This document shows positions 46,481 through 56,979 of a DNA stretch of 64,000 nucleotides, one piece after another. Below the pieces are notes generated by a model that worked only from the letters and a program-made list of their open reading frames with translations, did no database searches and was not told the origin of the DNA. A program made the position numbers and the translations under genes. Source of the DNA: Prevotella herbatica (lineage in GTDB: Bacteria; Bacteroidota; Bacteroidia; Bacteroidales; Bacteroidaceae); assembly GCF_017347605.1 (NCBI RefSeq), contig NZ_AP024484.1, forward strand, positions 3,114,501-3,178,500, in the 5' to 3' direction. Position 1 is the first letter of the stretch; each line of letters starts with the position of its first letter.

Positions 46481-47296
46481 TTAATTATCAAAACTACATG
46501 GAAGACTCAGTAGCTGATAGTATAAAGTTTTTGCTATTCTTATATGTCCTGCATCATTTGGATGTAATCTATCTGTATTCTTATCATGGAAATATTGTGA
46601 AAACTCATCAAGTATAGGATAAAGTCCGCAGGTAGAATTTAGATCTATAACAGGTATGGCCCATATGTTTCCAGCTTCTTTTACAGAGTTTACATAGCGA
46701 TCAAGATATTCACCACACTCATTTTGGTATTCTTCGGTTGGTTGTATATTTTTGTCGTTAAAATTAGCGATAGCTCTATGAATTGGTGTAAGCATGACTA
46801 TCTGTTTAGTAGGGAACATCTTTTTAAGTGTGCTTAGTGCAATATTTATACGTCCACAATAAGTACTATCATTCATTACCATAGTTCGTTTCATTCGTGT
46901 GACCATAGCTTTAGGTTTATGTATAGCAGCCAACACTTTTGTGCTATCTTCTGTAAACCATTTTCCAATAGGAACACCTGCATTATAGTCATTAGTACCA
47001 ATGAAAATTATAATTGCGTCAAAGTCATTACCATGTTCTCTTTTCAATTGCTCTGCTTGTCTTGGAATGTCATTCCATTGTCTTCCACTTACAGCATACA
47101 CATACGGTGTTATACCTAGCATTTCTTGTAAATAAGCCCAATAATGCTTTTTAGCACCTTTGTTTTTAGGGTCTGTGATAGAGTCTCCAAAATATGCAAC
47201 TCGTTTACCTTGCCATGGATGTTGAACTTTTGTTGCTGTGATAGCTGGTATAGTAACCATTATACATAGAAAAAAGCAAAATACTTTCTTGATCAT
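46481..47296 (-). CDS. exported SGNH/GDSL-type esterase
   Basis: 271 aa with a signal peptide (MIKKVFCFFLCIMVTIPAIT). SGNH blocks are visible: FGDSITD with Ser39, GTNDYN (block III), and DRLHPNDAGH with the Asp-His pair near the C-terminus. Such secreted hydrolases deacetylate polysaccharides or cleave esters. The substrate is unknown. It stands alone between the glyA terminator and the repeat element. Confidence 0.88.
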   Translation of the reverse strand: MIKKVFCFFLCIMVTIPAITATKVQHPWQGKRVAYFGDSITDPKNKGAKKHYWAYLQEMLGITPYVYAVSGRQWNDIPRQAEQLKREHGNDFDAIIIFIGTNDYNAGVPIGKWFTEDSTKVLAAIHKPKAMVTRMKRTMVMNDSTYCGRINIALSTLKKMFPTKQIVMLTPIHRAIANFNDKNIQPTEEYQNECGEYLDRYVNSVKEAGNIWAIPVIDLNSTCGLYPILDEFSQYFHDKNTDRLHPNDAGHIRIAKTLYYQLLSLPCSFDN

Positions 47297-47364
47297 AATT
47301 TCTCGATAAGTTTGATTTTATATCTTTATAGATATTGATAGTTTGTTATTTATGTTCGATAAAA

Positions 47365-47433
47365 AAGATAGATATCTGTCTTATGTATGGCAATTGAAAT
47401 GTTTTTCATATTGCCAAGACAGAGATCTATCTT
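47365..47433 (-). terminator. long hairpin after glyA
   Basis: AAGATAGATATCTGTCTT (47365-47382) and AAGACAGAGATCTATCTT (47416-47433) pair with one mismatch; inner TGGCAAT/ATTGCCA continue the stem. Confidence 0.8.
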
Positions 47434-47456
47434 ATATGTAGACGTTTATTTTGAGA

Positions 47457-48737
47457 TTAATAAGCGAACAAAGGATAATCCTTCATTGTTGCATTAACCT
47501 TTTCTCTAACTCTAGCAATAACTTTATCGTTTTCAGGGTCGTTAAGAACCTCTTCGATCAGTTCTGCAATAAGATGCATCATATCTTCTTTTGCACCACG
47601 TGTCGTCATGGCTGCTGAACCAAGTCGAATACCAGATGTTAGGAAAGCTGATCTTGAATCAAATGGCACCATGTTCTTGTTTGCGGTGATATCTGCTGCA
47701 ACAAGTGCATTTTCTGCAACCTTACCAGTAAGATCTGGATATTTTGAACGCAAGTCAACAAGCATAGAGTGGTTGTCTGTACCACCACTTACAATGCCGA
47801 AACCACGTTGCATCAAGTCATCAGCAAGGGCTGCTGCATTTTTCTTAACTTGTATGGCATAATCTTTCCATGAAGGCTGAAGGTTCTCAGCGAAGGCAAC
47901 AGCTTTGGCTGCTATAACATGCTCAAGAGGGCCACCTTGTGTTCCTGGGAATACGGCTGAATTAAGAAGCATACTCATCTTCTTCAATTCACCTTTCTTA
48001 TTTGTTAGTCCCCAAGGATTATCAAAATCTTTACCCATTAAGATGATACCACCACGAGGACCACGAAGAGTTTTGTGAGTAGTGCTTGTTACGATATGAG
48101 CATATTTGACCGGGTTTTCAAGTATTCCAGCAGCAATAAGACCTGCAGGATGTGCCATGTCAATCATTAATAATGCGCCAACTTCATCAGCTATTTTGCG
48201 CATGCGGGCGTAATCCCATTCGCGACTATATGCAGAACCACCACCGATAATCAATTTTGGCTTGTTTTCAATAGCCAGCTTTTCCATTTCATCATAATCA
48301 ACACGACCTGTTTCCTTGTTTAGATTATAACCGATAGGATTATAAAGAATACCTGAAGTATTAACATGACTACCATGTGATAAGTGACCGCCGTGATCAA
48401 GATTCAAACCCATAAATGTGTCACCAGGTTTCAAAACAGCCAACAGAACGGCAGCGTTGGCTTGTGCTCCAGAATGTGGCTGAACATTAGCAAATTCAGC
48501 TCCAAATATTTTCTTTACGCGCTCACGTGCCAGATCTTCAACCTGGTCGACGATTTGGCAACCACCATAATAGCGTTTGCCAGGTAGTCCTTCTGCGTAC
48601 TTGTTAGTCAGATATGATCCCATAGCTGCCATAACTTCGTCACTGACAAAGTTTTCAGATGCTATAAGTTCCATACCTTTCAGCTGACGCTGATGTTCTT
48701 TCTCAATAAGGTTGAAAATCTCCAGATCTCTTTCCAT
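47457..48737 (-). CDS. glyA: serine hydroxymethyltransferase
   Basis: 426 aa, full length. Features are [24 protein letters not shown] (as [12 protein letters not shown]), the PLP lysine in [15 protein letters not shown] (about residue 230) and [11 protein letters not shown]. It interconverts serine and glycine with tetrahydrofolate, feeding one-carbon units to purine and thymidylate synthesis. Promoter at 48791-48821. Confidence 0.98.
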   Translation of the reverse strand: MERDLEIFNLIEKEHQRQLKGMELIASENFVSDEVMAAMGSYLTNKYAEGLPGKRYYGGCQIVDQVEDLARERVKKIFGAEFANVQPHSGAQANAAVLLAVLKPGDTFMGLNLDHGGHLSHGSHVNTSGILYNPIGYNLNKETGRVDYDEMEKLAIENKPKLIIGGGSAYSREWDYARMRKIADEVGALLMIDMAHPAGLIAAGILENPVKYAHIVTSTTHKTLRGPRGGIILMGKDFDNPWGLTNKKGELKKMSMLLNSAVFPGTQGGPLEHVIAAKAVAFAENLQPSWKDYAIQVKKNAAALADDLMQRGFGIVSGGTDNHSMLVDLRSKYPDLTGKVAENALVAADITANKNMVPFDSRSAFLTSGIRLGSAAMTTRGAKEDMMHLIAELIEEVLNDPENDKVIARVREKVNATMKDYPLFAY

Positions 48738-48790
48738 CGTGTTAAAATGTTATATTGTAGTTAATAATCTTTTTATCTTAATAATACGTG

Positions 48791-48821
48791 CAAAATTACG
48801 TAATTTTCTTTTAATTGCAAA
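48791..48821 (-). promoter_or_regulatory. glyA promoter
   Basis: TTTG (complement of 48818-48821), 19 nt, TAATTTTG (complement of 48791-48798): exact consensus. Confidence 0.65.
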
Positions 48822-48828
48822 GTTTTTG

Positions 48829-49284
48829 CTAGCAAAGTTTTACATTAGCAATATCTTGCTCCTTATCGCAATAATGGCATTTCAATACTCCATGCTCTTT
48901 ATCAACCACGTTGAAATATGTCTGCATTGGTTCGTTATTGGTGATGCATTTTGGATTATTACATTTTACAATACCATGAAGTTCGTCAGGAGTTTCAACG
49001 GTTTTCTTCTCAACTACTTCATAATCTTTGATAACATTCAATACGATTTTAGGAGCTACGACACTAAGTCTACTTATTTCCTCATTACTGAAAAATTTAT
49101 TAGTAATCTTAATTATACCTTTTCGTCCAATTTTTTTAGACGGTAGATTATAACCAATAGTGACAGGTGTATCTGATTCTCTTAAACCAAGAAGGTCAAC
49201 AACCTGATAAGTTTTTTCGGCGGGAATATGATCTATCACTGTTCCATTTTCAATTGCCGAAACCAGCATTTCTTTTTTTCCCAT
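48829..49284 (-). CDS. pyrI: aspartate carbamoyltransferase regulatory subunit
   Basis: 151 aa. An N-terminal nucleotide-binding domain ([20 protein letters not shown]) and a C-terminal zinc domain with four cysteines (CNNPKC...CHYC) are complete. PyrI binds CTP/ATP and makes the PyrB trimers allosteric. It starts 2 nt after pyrB. Confidence 0.97.
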   Translation of the reverse strand: MGKKEMLVSAIENGTVIDHIPAEKTYQVVDLLGLRESDTPVTIGYNLPSKKIGRKGIIKITNKFFSNEEISRLSVVAPKIVLNVIKDYEVVEKKTVETPDELHGIVKCNNPKCITNNEPMQTYFNVVDKEHGVLKCHYCDKEQDIANVKLC

Positions 49285-49286
49285 AA

Positions 49287-50243
49287 TTAATACTTGGATT
49301 TGATAATGGTTTTGTCGTTTTTAATATCATCAAGAGTAATTCCCAGACAATAGCTGAAAATAGCTTCACGTGCATACAGTCCGTTTTGGGCTTGCTGAAT
49401 ATAATATGCATGTGGATTGTCATCGACATCGTATGCAATTTCATTTACACGTGGGAGTGGATGTAGAATTTTCATATTTTCCTTTGCCATTCCAAGCATA
49501 TCATTTTGTAGAATATAAACGTCTTTAACGTGTTCATATTCCATAAGATCAGAAAATCTTTCTTTTTGTACGCGTGTCATATATAATATGTCAGCGTTTG
49601 CAATGACTTTATCATTGAATTCCGTATGCTCCTGAAATTTTATGCCATATTGGTTGCAATACAATTTGTATTCCTGTGGCATAGCAAGTTCTGTTGGTGC
49701 AATAAAATGAAAAGTGGGATTGAAATGGCGCATAGCCATGATTAAAGAATGAACAGTACGACCGTATTTTAAGTCGCCTACAAGATAAATATTTAGATTT
49801 TCTAGTGTTCCTTGTGTTTTGTAGATTGAGTAGAGGTCAAGTAGACATTGTGATGGATGCATGTGAGCACCGTCTCCTGCGTTGATAATGGGTACTGGGG
49901 CTATTTCTGATGCATATTGTGCCGCGCCCTCAATGTAATGCCGCATCGCTATGACGTCTGCGTAATTACTTACCATAAGAATGGTGTCTTTTAACGTCTC
50001 GCCTTTGGAGACACTCGAGGCTTTTGCGTCACTAAAGCCAATCACTCGTGCTCCAAGCCTATTGGCAGCGGTTTCAAAACTAAGTCTTGTTCGAGTTGAA
50101 GGTTCGTAGAAAAGAGTGGCAACTACCTTTCCCTTCAGCAAATCCCGGTTAGGATGTTTTTCGAACTCTTGCGCCATTTGAATAAGATACATTATTTCAT
50201 CTTTATTCAAATCGGCAATCGTTACAAAATTATGCTTTTCCAT
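49287..50243 (-). CDS. pyrB: aspartate carbamoyltransferase catalytic subunit
   Basis: 318 aa. The carbamoyl-phosphate site [12 protein letters not shown], the loop [10 protein letters not shown] and HPLPRVNEI are all present. It catalyses the first committed step of pyrimidine synthesis. Operon pyrBI. A -7 box TAACTTTG (complement of 50277-50284) lies upstream. Confidence 0.98.
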   Translation of the reverse strand: MEKHNFVTIADLNKDEIMYLIQMAQEFEKHPNRDLLKGKVVATLFYEPSTRTRLSFETAANRLGARVIGFSDAKASSVSKGETLKDTILMVSNYADVIAMRHYIEGAAQYASEIAPVPIINAGDGAHMHPSQCLLDLYSIYKTQGTLENLNIYLVGDLKYGRTVHSLIMAMRHFNPTFHFIAPTELAMPQEYKLYCNQYGIKFQEHTEFNDKVIANADILYMTRVQKERFSDLMEYEHVKDVYILQNDMLGMAKENMKILHPLPRVNEIAYDVDDNPHAYYIQQAQNGLYAREAIFSYCLGITLDDIKNDKTIIKSKY

Positions 50244-50276
50244 CTATAATTTGATTGATTGATCCGAATTCGTGTT

Positions 50277-50335
50277 CAAAGTTAATCATAAATTCTGATT
50301 TATGTGCTATATTTGCTAGAAAAGTTGTATTTTTG
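50277..50335. promoter_or_regulatory. divergent promoter region of pyrBI and the PBP gene
   Basis: Minus strand: TAACTTTG (50277-50284). Plus strand: TATATTTG (50308-50315) and TATTTTTG (50328-50335). The -33 boxes are not clear. Confidence 0.4.
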
Positions 50336-50351
50336 CTGAAAATTAAACATA

Positions 50352-52664
50352 ATGAGAAAGTCTTTCATTCATTTCTTATGGGCGGTGCTTATATTCTTAA
50401 TTATGGGAACTGCAGTTGGATTTACAGCTATCTGGAATGGCTGGATAGGTTATATGCCTCCTGTTGAGGACCTTCAAAATCCTATAAACCGTTTTGCGAC
50501 ACAGGTGTATTCATCTGACGGCAAGGTTATGGGTACATATAATTTCAATAAAGAGAATCGTATAGTTATTCCTTATAGTAAGATATCGAAACATCTTGTT
50601 GATGCGCTCGTAGCAACAGAGGATTCACGTTTTTATGATCATAGCGGTATTGATTTTATAGCTTTAGGAAGAGCTATAATAAAAAGAGGAATGTTCGGTC
50701 AGGCATCTGCCGGAGGTGGTTCTACGATAACGCAGCAATTAGCAAAACAACTTTACTCAGAGCAGGCTCACAGTTCACTTGAACGTGTCTTTCAAAAACC
50801 TATAGAGTGGGTAATTGCGGTTAAGTTGGAACGTAATTATACAAAGGAAGAGATCATTGCCTTATATCTTAATTATTTTGATTTTCTGCACAACGCTGTA
50901 GGCATCAAGACTGCAGCTAATACCTATTTTAATAAAGAGGCTAAAAATCTTGATGTTGTTGAGTCGGCAATGTTGATAGGTCTTTGTAAGAATCCGTCTT
51001 TATTTAATCCAGTGCGTTATCCTGAAAGAGCAAAAGAGCGCAGAAATGTAGTATTAGGACAGATGGAAAAAGCTGGTTATCTGACGCATTCAGAATATGA
51101 GCAATATTGTGATACCCCATTGACCTTGAATTTCCATCGTACAGACCATAAGGACGGAGAGGCTACTTATTTCAGAGAATTTCTTCGCCAATACATGATG
51201 GCTACCAAACCAGAATTGTCAAATTATCCTTCATGGAAAAAGGCGCAATATACGATAGATTCTATTACTTGGGTTTCAGATCCATTGTATGGATGGTGTA
51301 ACAAGAACTTTAAAAAAGACGGTAAGCCATATAATATATATACTGACGGCTTGAAAGTATATACAACGGTAGACAGTAGAATGCAGAGATATGCAGAAGA
51401 GGCTGTGTATGGTCATGTGGCTAAATTCCTTCAACCAGCATTCAATAAAGAAAATAAAACAAAGCGCAATGCTCCCTTTACGGAAGATCTAACATACGAT
51501 CAACTTCGTTCGATTCTTACAAGAAGCATTCGTCAGAGTGAGCGCTATCGCAGTATGCGAGCCAGTGGAATGAATGATTCTGAAATTAGAAAAGCTTTTA
51601 ATAAACCTGTAGACATGACTATCTTCACTTATCATGGAGATATTGATACTGTTATGACTCCTATGGACTCTATTAAGTATTATAAGAGTTTTCTTCGTGC
51701 TGGTTTTATGAGTATGGAACCAAAAACAGGTGCTGTAAAGGCCTATGTTGGTGGACTAGACTATAATCATTTCATGTATGATATGGTTACTGGCGGTAGA
51801 AGACAGGTTGGTTCTACAATAAAACCATTCCTATATGCATTGGCTATGGAAAATGGTTTTTCTCCATGTGATAAGGCACCTAATAGGCAACAGACATATA
51901 TTGTTGCTGGTCGGCCATGGACTCCTCGTAATGCATCGCATGCACGATATGGTGAGATGGTAACTTTGAAATGGGGACTTGCTCAAAGTAATAACTGGAT
52001 TTCAGCTTATCTTATGAGTAAATTAAATCCTAGTCAATTTGTTTCTACTTTGCATGAATTTGGTATAAACAATCCTGATATACATCCATCAATGTCGTTG
52101 TGCTTAGGTCCATGTGATGTTAGTGTTGAAGAAATGGTTAGTGCATATACTACTTTTGCCAATCATGGTATAAGAACCTCACCAATGTTTGTAACAAAGA
52201 TAGAAGATAATGAGGGTAATGTGATATCTACCTTCCAACCTCGTATGAATGAGGTAATTAGTGCTGAGAGTGCTAATAAGATGTTAGTGCTTCTACAGGG
52301 AGTAATTGATGGTGGTACCGGTGGTCGCATCCGCTATAAATATCATATGGAGGGCGAAATAGGTGGAAAGACAGGTACAACAAATAAAAATAGTGATGCT
52401 TGGTTTATGGGATTTACCCCACAACTTGTATCAGGTGTTTGGGTAGGAGGTGAAGATCGTGATATCCACTTTGATAATATGTCTATGGGACAAGGTGCAA
52501 CTATGGCTTTGCCAATTTGGGCATATTATATGCGAAAAGTTTATCGAGATGTATCTCTTGGATATAGTGATAAGGCAACGTTTGGATTGCCTGCTAATTT
52601 CGACCCTTGTCTAAAAGAGGATAATGGTTATGGTGATGATCAAATAGACGAAGTATATGAGTAG
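50352..52664 (+). CDS. class A penicillin-binding protein (PBP1A type)
   Basis: 770 aa. One N-terminal membrane helix (about 7-28), a glycosyltransferase family 51 domain with catalytic Glu90 in EDSRFYDHSG and GGSTITQQLAKQL, and a transpeptidase domain with Ser488 and Lys491 (STIKPF), SNN in AQSNNWIS, and KTGTT (673-677). It polymerises and cross-links peptidoglycan. Its end overlaps the TPR gene by 8 nt. Confidence 0.95.
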   Translation: MRKSFIHFLWAVLIFLIMGTAVGFTAIWNGWIGYMPPVEDLQNPINRFATQVYSSDGKVMGTYNFNKENRIVIPYSKISKHLVDALVATEDSRFYDHSGIDFIALGRAIIKRGMFGQASAGGGSTITQQLAKQLYSEQAHSSLERVFQKPIEWVIAVKLERNYTKEEIIALYLNYFDFLHNAVGIKTAANTYFNKEAKNLDVVESAMLIGLCKNPSLFNPVRYPERAKERRNVVLGQMEKAGYLTHSEYEQYCDTPLTLNFHRTDHKDGEATYFREFLRQYMMATKPELSNYPSWKKAQYTIDSITWVSDPLYGWCNKNFKKDGKPYNIYTDGLKVYTTVDSRMQRYAEEAVYGHVAKFLQPAFNKENKTKRNAPFTEDLTYDQLRSILTRSIRQSERYRSMRASGMNDSEIRKAFNKPVDMTIFTYHGDIDTVMTPMDSIKYYKSFLRAGFMSMEPKTGAVKAYVGGLDYNHFMYDMVTGGRRQVGSTIKPFLYALAMENGFSPCDKAPNRQQTYIVAGRPWTPRNASHARYGEMVTLKWGLAQSNNWISAYLMSKLNPSQFVSTLHEFGINNPDIHPSMSLCLGPCDVSVEEMVSAYTTFANHGIRTSPMFVTKIEDNEGNVISTFQPRMNEVISAESANKMLVLLQGVIDGGTGGRIRYKYHMEGEIGGKTGTTNKNSDAWFMGFTPQLVSGVWVGGEDRDIHFDNMSMGQGATMALPIWAYYMRKVYRDVSLGYSDKATFGLPANFDPCLKEDNGYGDDQIDEVYE

Positions 52665-53340
52665 AATATTTTTTGCAGTTTGTCTTTTTTTGTGCAGTAA
52701 TAGCATTTCTGCACAGAATAAGGATAATCCATTGCGTGATAGTTTGCGCATGGCATCTAGAGACTTGAGTTTTCATCCTGATAGTGTGGATTTGAGATTG
52801 AAAAAAGCCTCATGGAATATTCAGTTGCATGAATGGAATTATGCAAAGGATGAGTATGATATCATACTGAAATTTAATCCTAGGAATCTTTCAGCTTTGT
52901 TATACAGGGCTTATGTTAATGTACAACTGTTAAGATATAATTTTGCCAGACTTGATTATCAGAATTTATTGAGCATCGTTCCTGGTAATTTTGAGGCACA
53001 GTTGGGATTGGCTTTACTCAATGAAAAGGATAAGCATTATACTGAGGCTTATGATGGCATGAATCATCTAATCAGCCAATATCCAGATAGTGCTGTTGCT
53101 TATGCCGCACGTGCCAATATTGAATTTGAGCGTAAAATGTATGATTTAGCTGAGGATGATTATTCAAAAGCAATTAGTCTTGATAGTAATAATAAAGATT
53201 ATTTGCTTAATCGTGCAAATATTTATATTCTAAAAAAGAAAAAAGATTTAGCAATTGCTGATTTGGACAGAATGGTACGTCTTGGTACTCCACGAGCATC
53301 AATTAAAGACTATTACCTAAAGGCATATAAAATTAAATAG
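52657..53340 (+). CDS. exported TPR protein
   Basis: 227 aa with a signal peptide (MSRIFFAVCLFLCSNSISA). At least four tetratricopeptide repeats follow (for example YDLAEDDYSKAISLDSNNKD). It overlaps the PBP gene, so it probably acts with it in the periplasm, perhaps as a scaffold; this is inferred from coupling. Confidence 0.85.
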   Translation: MSRIFFAVCLFLCSNSISAQNKDNPLRDSLRMASRDLSFHPDSVDLRLKKASWNIQLHEWNYAKDEYDIILKFNPRNLSALLYRAYVNVQLLRYNFARLDYQNLLSIVPGNFEAQLGLALLNEKDKHYTEAYDGMNHLISQYPDSAVAYAARANIEFERKMYDLAEDDYSKAISLDSNNKDYLLNRANIYILKKKKDLAIADLDRMVRLGTPRASIKDYYLKAYKIK

Positions 53341-53363
53341 AATACATATAATATAATAAGGTT

Positions 53364-54248
53364 ATGAAAATACTAAATCCCTCTTTTGAGATATGGCAAC
53401 AAGAAAACGGACTTGCTGGTGTATATAAATTGATTGAACAGGCGGGAAGAGTCTGTTATAAAAGTGAAAAGAATACAACTGAAACTTCTGCTAAGCCTTT
53501 TGTTGAGCGTATGATTGCGTCTCAGCATACGGCAATGCTTGAACATGGCACTATATATCTTACAGCTCCAAAAGATACAATTTATGATAAGTATAACTAC
53601 AACCGATTCTCTATTGTCGCAACTGACGATAAGAATGATTATGTGACAACAAATCTTCGTGTCATTGTTGAAAATAAATGGTTGGATGATTTGAAATACA
53701 TCTCTAATCCGACTAAAAATCACGAAATGCGTATCACAGTTCATTTTACTACACAGGTAGCAATTACGCGTGAGTTTAATCGCCATCGTGCTAATTCAAT
53801 GGCAGAACAATCTACACGTTATTGCAATTATACAAAGGATAAATTTGGAAGTGAAATATCAGTGAATGTTCCTAAATGGATTAAGGATGATTCTGATTTT
53901 GATCATGTTCCCTCACAGGTGGATATGGAACTTTTCAAGCAACTTTGCAATGAGATAGCTACAGAGAAAGATAAGTCATGGCATGCAATCAATAATTGGT
54001 TGTTTGCCAATCTTGCTGCAGAGTTCTCTTACATGAATCTTATCGCGATGGGAAAGAAACCACAGGAGGCTAGGGTGGTATTGCCATTAGATACAAATAC
54101 CGAACTTGTTCATACCGCTTTTTTGAAAGATTGGAAACATTTCTTTGATCTGCGTGCTATAGGTACAACTGGTGAACCTCACCCCGATGCTAAAGCGATA
54201 GCAATGCCGCTAAATGAGGAATTTAAGAAACTTGGTCTTATTAAGTAA
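53364..54248 (+). CDS. thyX: FAD-dependent thymidylate synthase
   Basis: 294 aa with the ThyX signature RHRANSMAEQSTRY (RHRxxSxxxxSxR). ThyX makes dTMP from dUMP with FAD and methylenetetrahydrofolate. Other conserved parts are QHTAMLEHG near the N-terminus and EARVVLPLDTNTEL near the C-terminus. It follows the TPR gene by 23 nt. Confidence 0.96.
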   Translation: MKILNPSFEIWQQENGLAGVYKLIEQAGRVCYKSEKNTTETSAKPFVERMIASQHTAMLEHGTIYLTAPKDTIYDKYNYNRFSIVATDDKNDYVTTNLRVIVENKWLDDLKYISNPTKNHEMRITVHFTTQVAITREFNRHRANSMAEQSTRYCNYTKDKFGSEISVNVPKWIKDDSDFDHVPSQVDMELFKQLCNEIATEKDKSWHAINNWLFANLAAEFSYMNLIAMGKKPQEARVVLPLDTNTELVHTAFLKDWKHFFDLRAIGTTGEPHPDAKAIAMPLNEEFKKLGLIK

Positions 54249-54256
54249 TAAATAAA

Positions 54257-54291
54257 AAAAATGGGAAACATCAAAGATGTCTCCCATTTTT
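54257..54291. terminator. bidirectional terminator between thyX and the MaoC gene
   Basis: ATGGGAAACATC pairs with GATGTCTCCCAT with one mismatch around AAA, flanked by an A-run upstream and a T-run downstream, so it can work on both strands. Confidence 0.85.
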
Positions 54292-54312
54292 TATTATGAT
54301 ATATTATTCTTA

Positions 54313-54777
54313 TTACTCGAAGTAGTAAAGGAATGTAGCCTCACCTTCAAGAGCAGGCTTCTTTTCTCCTTCAATCTCAATTTTAAATCCAATCTGAGTC
54401 TTACATATACCTCTTAGATTCTCAATTGCGTCAAGTTTTGTTACAAGTCTTACTTTGCTTCCTGTAATTACTGGTTTTCCAAAGCGCATCTTGTCCATAC
54501 CATAGTTCACCATCATCTTAAGATTGTTCACCTCAATAATCTGGTTCCACATGTATGGTAGCAATGATAATGTAAGATAGCCATGGGCGATTGTGCTCTT
54601 GTATGGACTTTCTTCCTTAGCGCGCTCCACGTCAACATGAATCCATTGATGGTCCAATGTTGCATCAGCAAATTTATTTATACGGTCTTGATCAACCAAT
54701 AACCACTCTGATATACCAAGCTGCTCACCTAAATGAGACGCAAACTCGTCATACGAATTAACTACTAATTTTGCCAT
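54313..54777 (-). CDS. MaoC-family (R)-hydratase-like protein
   Basis: 154 aa, single hot-dog domain. The hydratase motif is visible as DATLDHQWIHVDVERAKEES, then IAHGYLTLSLLPYM. Members hydrate enoyl-CoA. It is coupled to the mutase gene (7 nt), though no metabolic link is obvious. Confidence 0.9.
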   Translation of the reverse strand: MAKLVVNSYDEFASHLGEQLGISEWLLVDQDRINKFADATLDHQWIHVDVERAKEESPYKSTIAHGYLTLSLLPYMWNQIIEVNNLKMMVNYGMDKMRFGKPVITGSKVRLVTKLDAIENLRGICKTQIGFKIEIEGEKKPALEGEATFLYYFE

Positions 54778-54784
54778 TTCCTAA

Positions 54785-56533
54785 TTAATCTAGATTTAAA
54801 CTCTTTTTTATAGCTGCTACTTTCTCAGCGCTCTTTGCATCAAGAGCGTCATATTCTGCTGCTGACTTCATAGTTCCCTTGATTTCAAGATAGAACTTTA
54901 TTTTAGGTTCTGTTCCTGAAGGACGAACACTTACCTTTGTGTCATCGTCGCAGAACCACTGAAGTACGTTACTTGTATCAGGCATATCGAGTTTTGCTTT
55001 TGTTCCGTCTGCAGCTGTTGTCTCTAATGTCTGGTAATCCTTTACAAGAACAACCTTGCTGCCACCCAATTCCTTAGGAGGGTTATTGCGGAAATCAGTC
55101 ATCATCTGTTTGATTTCGTCAGCACCTGTCTTTCCAGGACGTACAACATTAACGGTAAACTCTTTAGAGAAACCATATTCCATATAAATGTCCATCAAGA
55201 TGTCATAGAGAGTTTTACCTTGATTTTTAGCCCAAGCGCAAATCTCTGCTAACAAACTCATTGCAGATACTGCATCCTTATCACGAACAAAATCTTGAGC
55301 AAGGAAACCATAACTTTCCTCACCACCACCGATATATTTCTGTTTGCCTTCTGAAATACGAATCTCACGAGCAATCCACTTAAATCCAGTGTAGCAGTCA
55401 CGCATCTCAATACCAGCTTTGTCGGCAACCTTCTTTATTACTTCAGTTGTAACGATTGTCTTTACGATGAAATCAGTAGGTTTTAGCAATCCTTTAGCCT
55501 TGCGGTTTGTTATGATGTAATAAAGGAACAATAGACATGTCTGGTTGCCATTGATTAGCACCCATTCGCCCTTGTCGTTTTTGCAAGCCATACCTACGCG
55601 GTCTGCGTCTGGGTCACTTGCCATAACGATATCAGCATCAATTTCTTTTGCATCACGAAGAGCCAAAGTAAGAGCTTCGCCATTTTCTGGGTTAGGACTT
55701 ACTACAGTTGGGAAATTACCATCTTTGACCATCTGCTCTTTCACACAATGTACGTTGTCAAAGCCCCATAATTTCAATGAACGTGGTATAGACATCATAC
55801 CTGTACCGTGAAGTGGAGTGTAGACAATCTTCAAGTCGTGTTGTTTCTTGATAACTTCAGGATCAATACTTAGAGTATGAATCTCATCAAGATAAAGCTT
55901 ATCAATGTCTTCACCGATAATCTGGATAAGTTGCTTTTTGCCGGCGAATTTTATATCTTCAACCTTTACATTATTGACCTCATCAATAATACCAGTGTCA
56001 TGTGGTGCTAAGACCTGAGCTCCATCTTCCCAGTATGCCTTGTATCCGTTGTATTCCTTAGGGTTGTGGCTTGCAGTGATGTTAACACCAGCCTGACATC
56101 CAAGATGACGGATTGCATAAGAACATTCTGGTGTAGGGCGCATGTCATCAAAAAGATAAACTTTTATGTCATTTGCAGAGAATATATCAGCAACAGTTTC
56201 TGCGAATTTGCGGCTGTTATTACGACAGTCGTGACATACAACAACTGCAATGTCGTTCTTTCCCTTGAAATTTTTCTTCAGATAGTTGGCAAAACCTTGT
56301 GTTGCCATACCTACAGTATAAATGTTCATGCGGTTTGAACCGGCTCCCATGATACCACGTAGACCGCCTGTTCCAAATTCCAAATCCTTGTAGAAACTTT
56401 CTATAAGTTCAGTTTTGTCCTCGGCTGCAAGTTTTGATTCAACTTCCTTGCGTGTCTCTTCGTCAAAGGATGGTGTTAACCATTGTTTAGCCTTTGTTTC
56501 ACATTGTGAAATTAGTTGTGCGTTATTTGCCAT
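54785..56533 (-). CDS. phosphoglucomutase/phosphomannomutase
   Basis: 582 aa, alpha-D-phosphohexomutase family. The phosphoserine loop ITASHNPKEYNG, the metal loop DPDADRVG, the sugar loop GGEESYGF and the phosphate loop RPSGTEPKIKF are all intact. It interconverts hexose 1- and 6-phosphates. Promoter at 56565-56595. Confidence 0.95.
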   Translation of the reverse strand: MANNAQLISQCETKAKQWLTPSFDEETRKEVESKLAAEDKTELIESFYKDLEFGTGGLRGIMGAGSNRMNIYTVGMATQGFANYLKKNFKGKNDIAVVVCHDCRNNSRKFAETVADIFSANDIKVYLFDDMRPTPECSYAIRHLGCQAGVNITASHNPKEYNGYKAYWEDGAQVLAPHDTGIIDEVNNVKVEDIKFAGKKQLIQIIGEDIDKLYLDEIHTLSIDPEVIKKQHDLKIVYTPLHGTGMMSIPRSLKLWGFDNVHCVKEQMVKDGNFPTVVSPNPENGEALTLALRDAKEIDADIVMASDPDADRVGMACKNDKGEWVLINGNQTCLLFLYYIITNRKAKGLLKPTDFIVKTIVTTEVIKKVADKAGIEMRDCYTGFKWIAREIRISEGKQKYIGGGEESYGFLAQDFVRDKDAVSAMSLLAEICAWAKNQGKTLYDILMDIYMEYGFSKEFTVNVVRPGKTGADEIKQMMTDFRNNPPKELGGSKVVLVKDYQTLETTAADGTKAKLDMPDTSNVLQWFCDDDTKVSVRPSGTEPKIKFYLEIKGTMKSAAEYDALDAKSAEKVAAIKKSLNLD

Positions 56534-56564
56534 AAGTTATATATAAGTTGTTTATATCTATATG

Positions 56565-56595
56565 CAAAGATAGTGCAAATCGAAGACAATACAAA
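56565..56595 (-). promoter_or_regulatory. phosphohexomutase promoter
   Basis: TTTG (complement of 56592-56595), 19 nt, TATCTTTG (complement of 56565-56572): exact consensus. Confidence 0.65.
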
Positions 56596-56694
56596 ATAAA
56601 TTTATTTATTTTTATTGTTGGGGTGTGGCTTATCCCATTTTTTATTTTATTTATTGTAACTTTGCACTCAGAGAACAATTCAATAAATAAAATT

Positions 56695-56979
56695 ATGTAT
56701 TTTACAGGAATTATCATAGCCATTATTACTTTCTTTATTATAGGGATTTTTCATCCTATTGTAATCAAGACTGAATATTATTTTGGAACTCGCCCATGGT
56801 GGTTGTTCCTCGTTATTGGTATCGTGTCTATTATTGGCTCTTTATGTGTTGATAATGTTATATTGTCATCAATATTTGGAGTACTTGGAGCTACACTTTT
56901 GTGGAGTATCGGAGAACTTTTTGAACAGAAGAAAAGAGTAGAGAAGGGCTGGTTTCCAAAAAATCCGAATAAGAAATGA
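56695..56979 (+). CDS. DUF4491 membrane protein
   Basis: 94 aa from the ATG at 56695, with three membrane helices and the family core GIFHPIVIKTEYYFG, PWWLFL and ELFEQKKRVEKGWFPKNP. A longer frame opens at 56548, but a -7 box TAACTTTG lies at 56657-56664 inside that extension and the extra 49 residues are atypical, so the shorter start is preferred. Function unknown. Its stop overlaps the rlmH start (ATGA). Confidence 0.85.
   Translation: MYFTGIIIAIITFFIIGIFHPIVIKTEYYFGTRPWWLFLVIGIVSIIGSLCVDNVILSSIFGVLGATLLWSIGELFEQKKRVEKGWFPKNPNKK

Noticed and set aside
56548..56694. N-terminal extension of the DUF4491 gene
   Set aside because: A -7 box at 56657-56664 lies within it, and DUF4491 proteins begin near the ATG at 56695.
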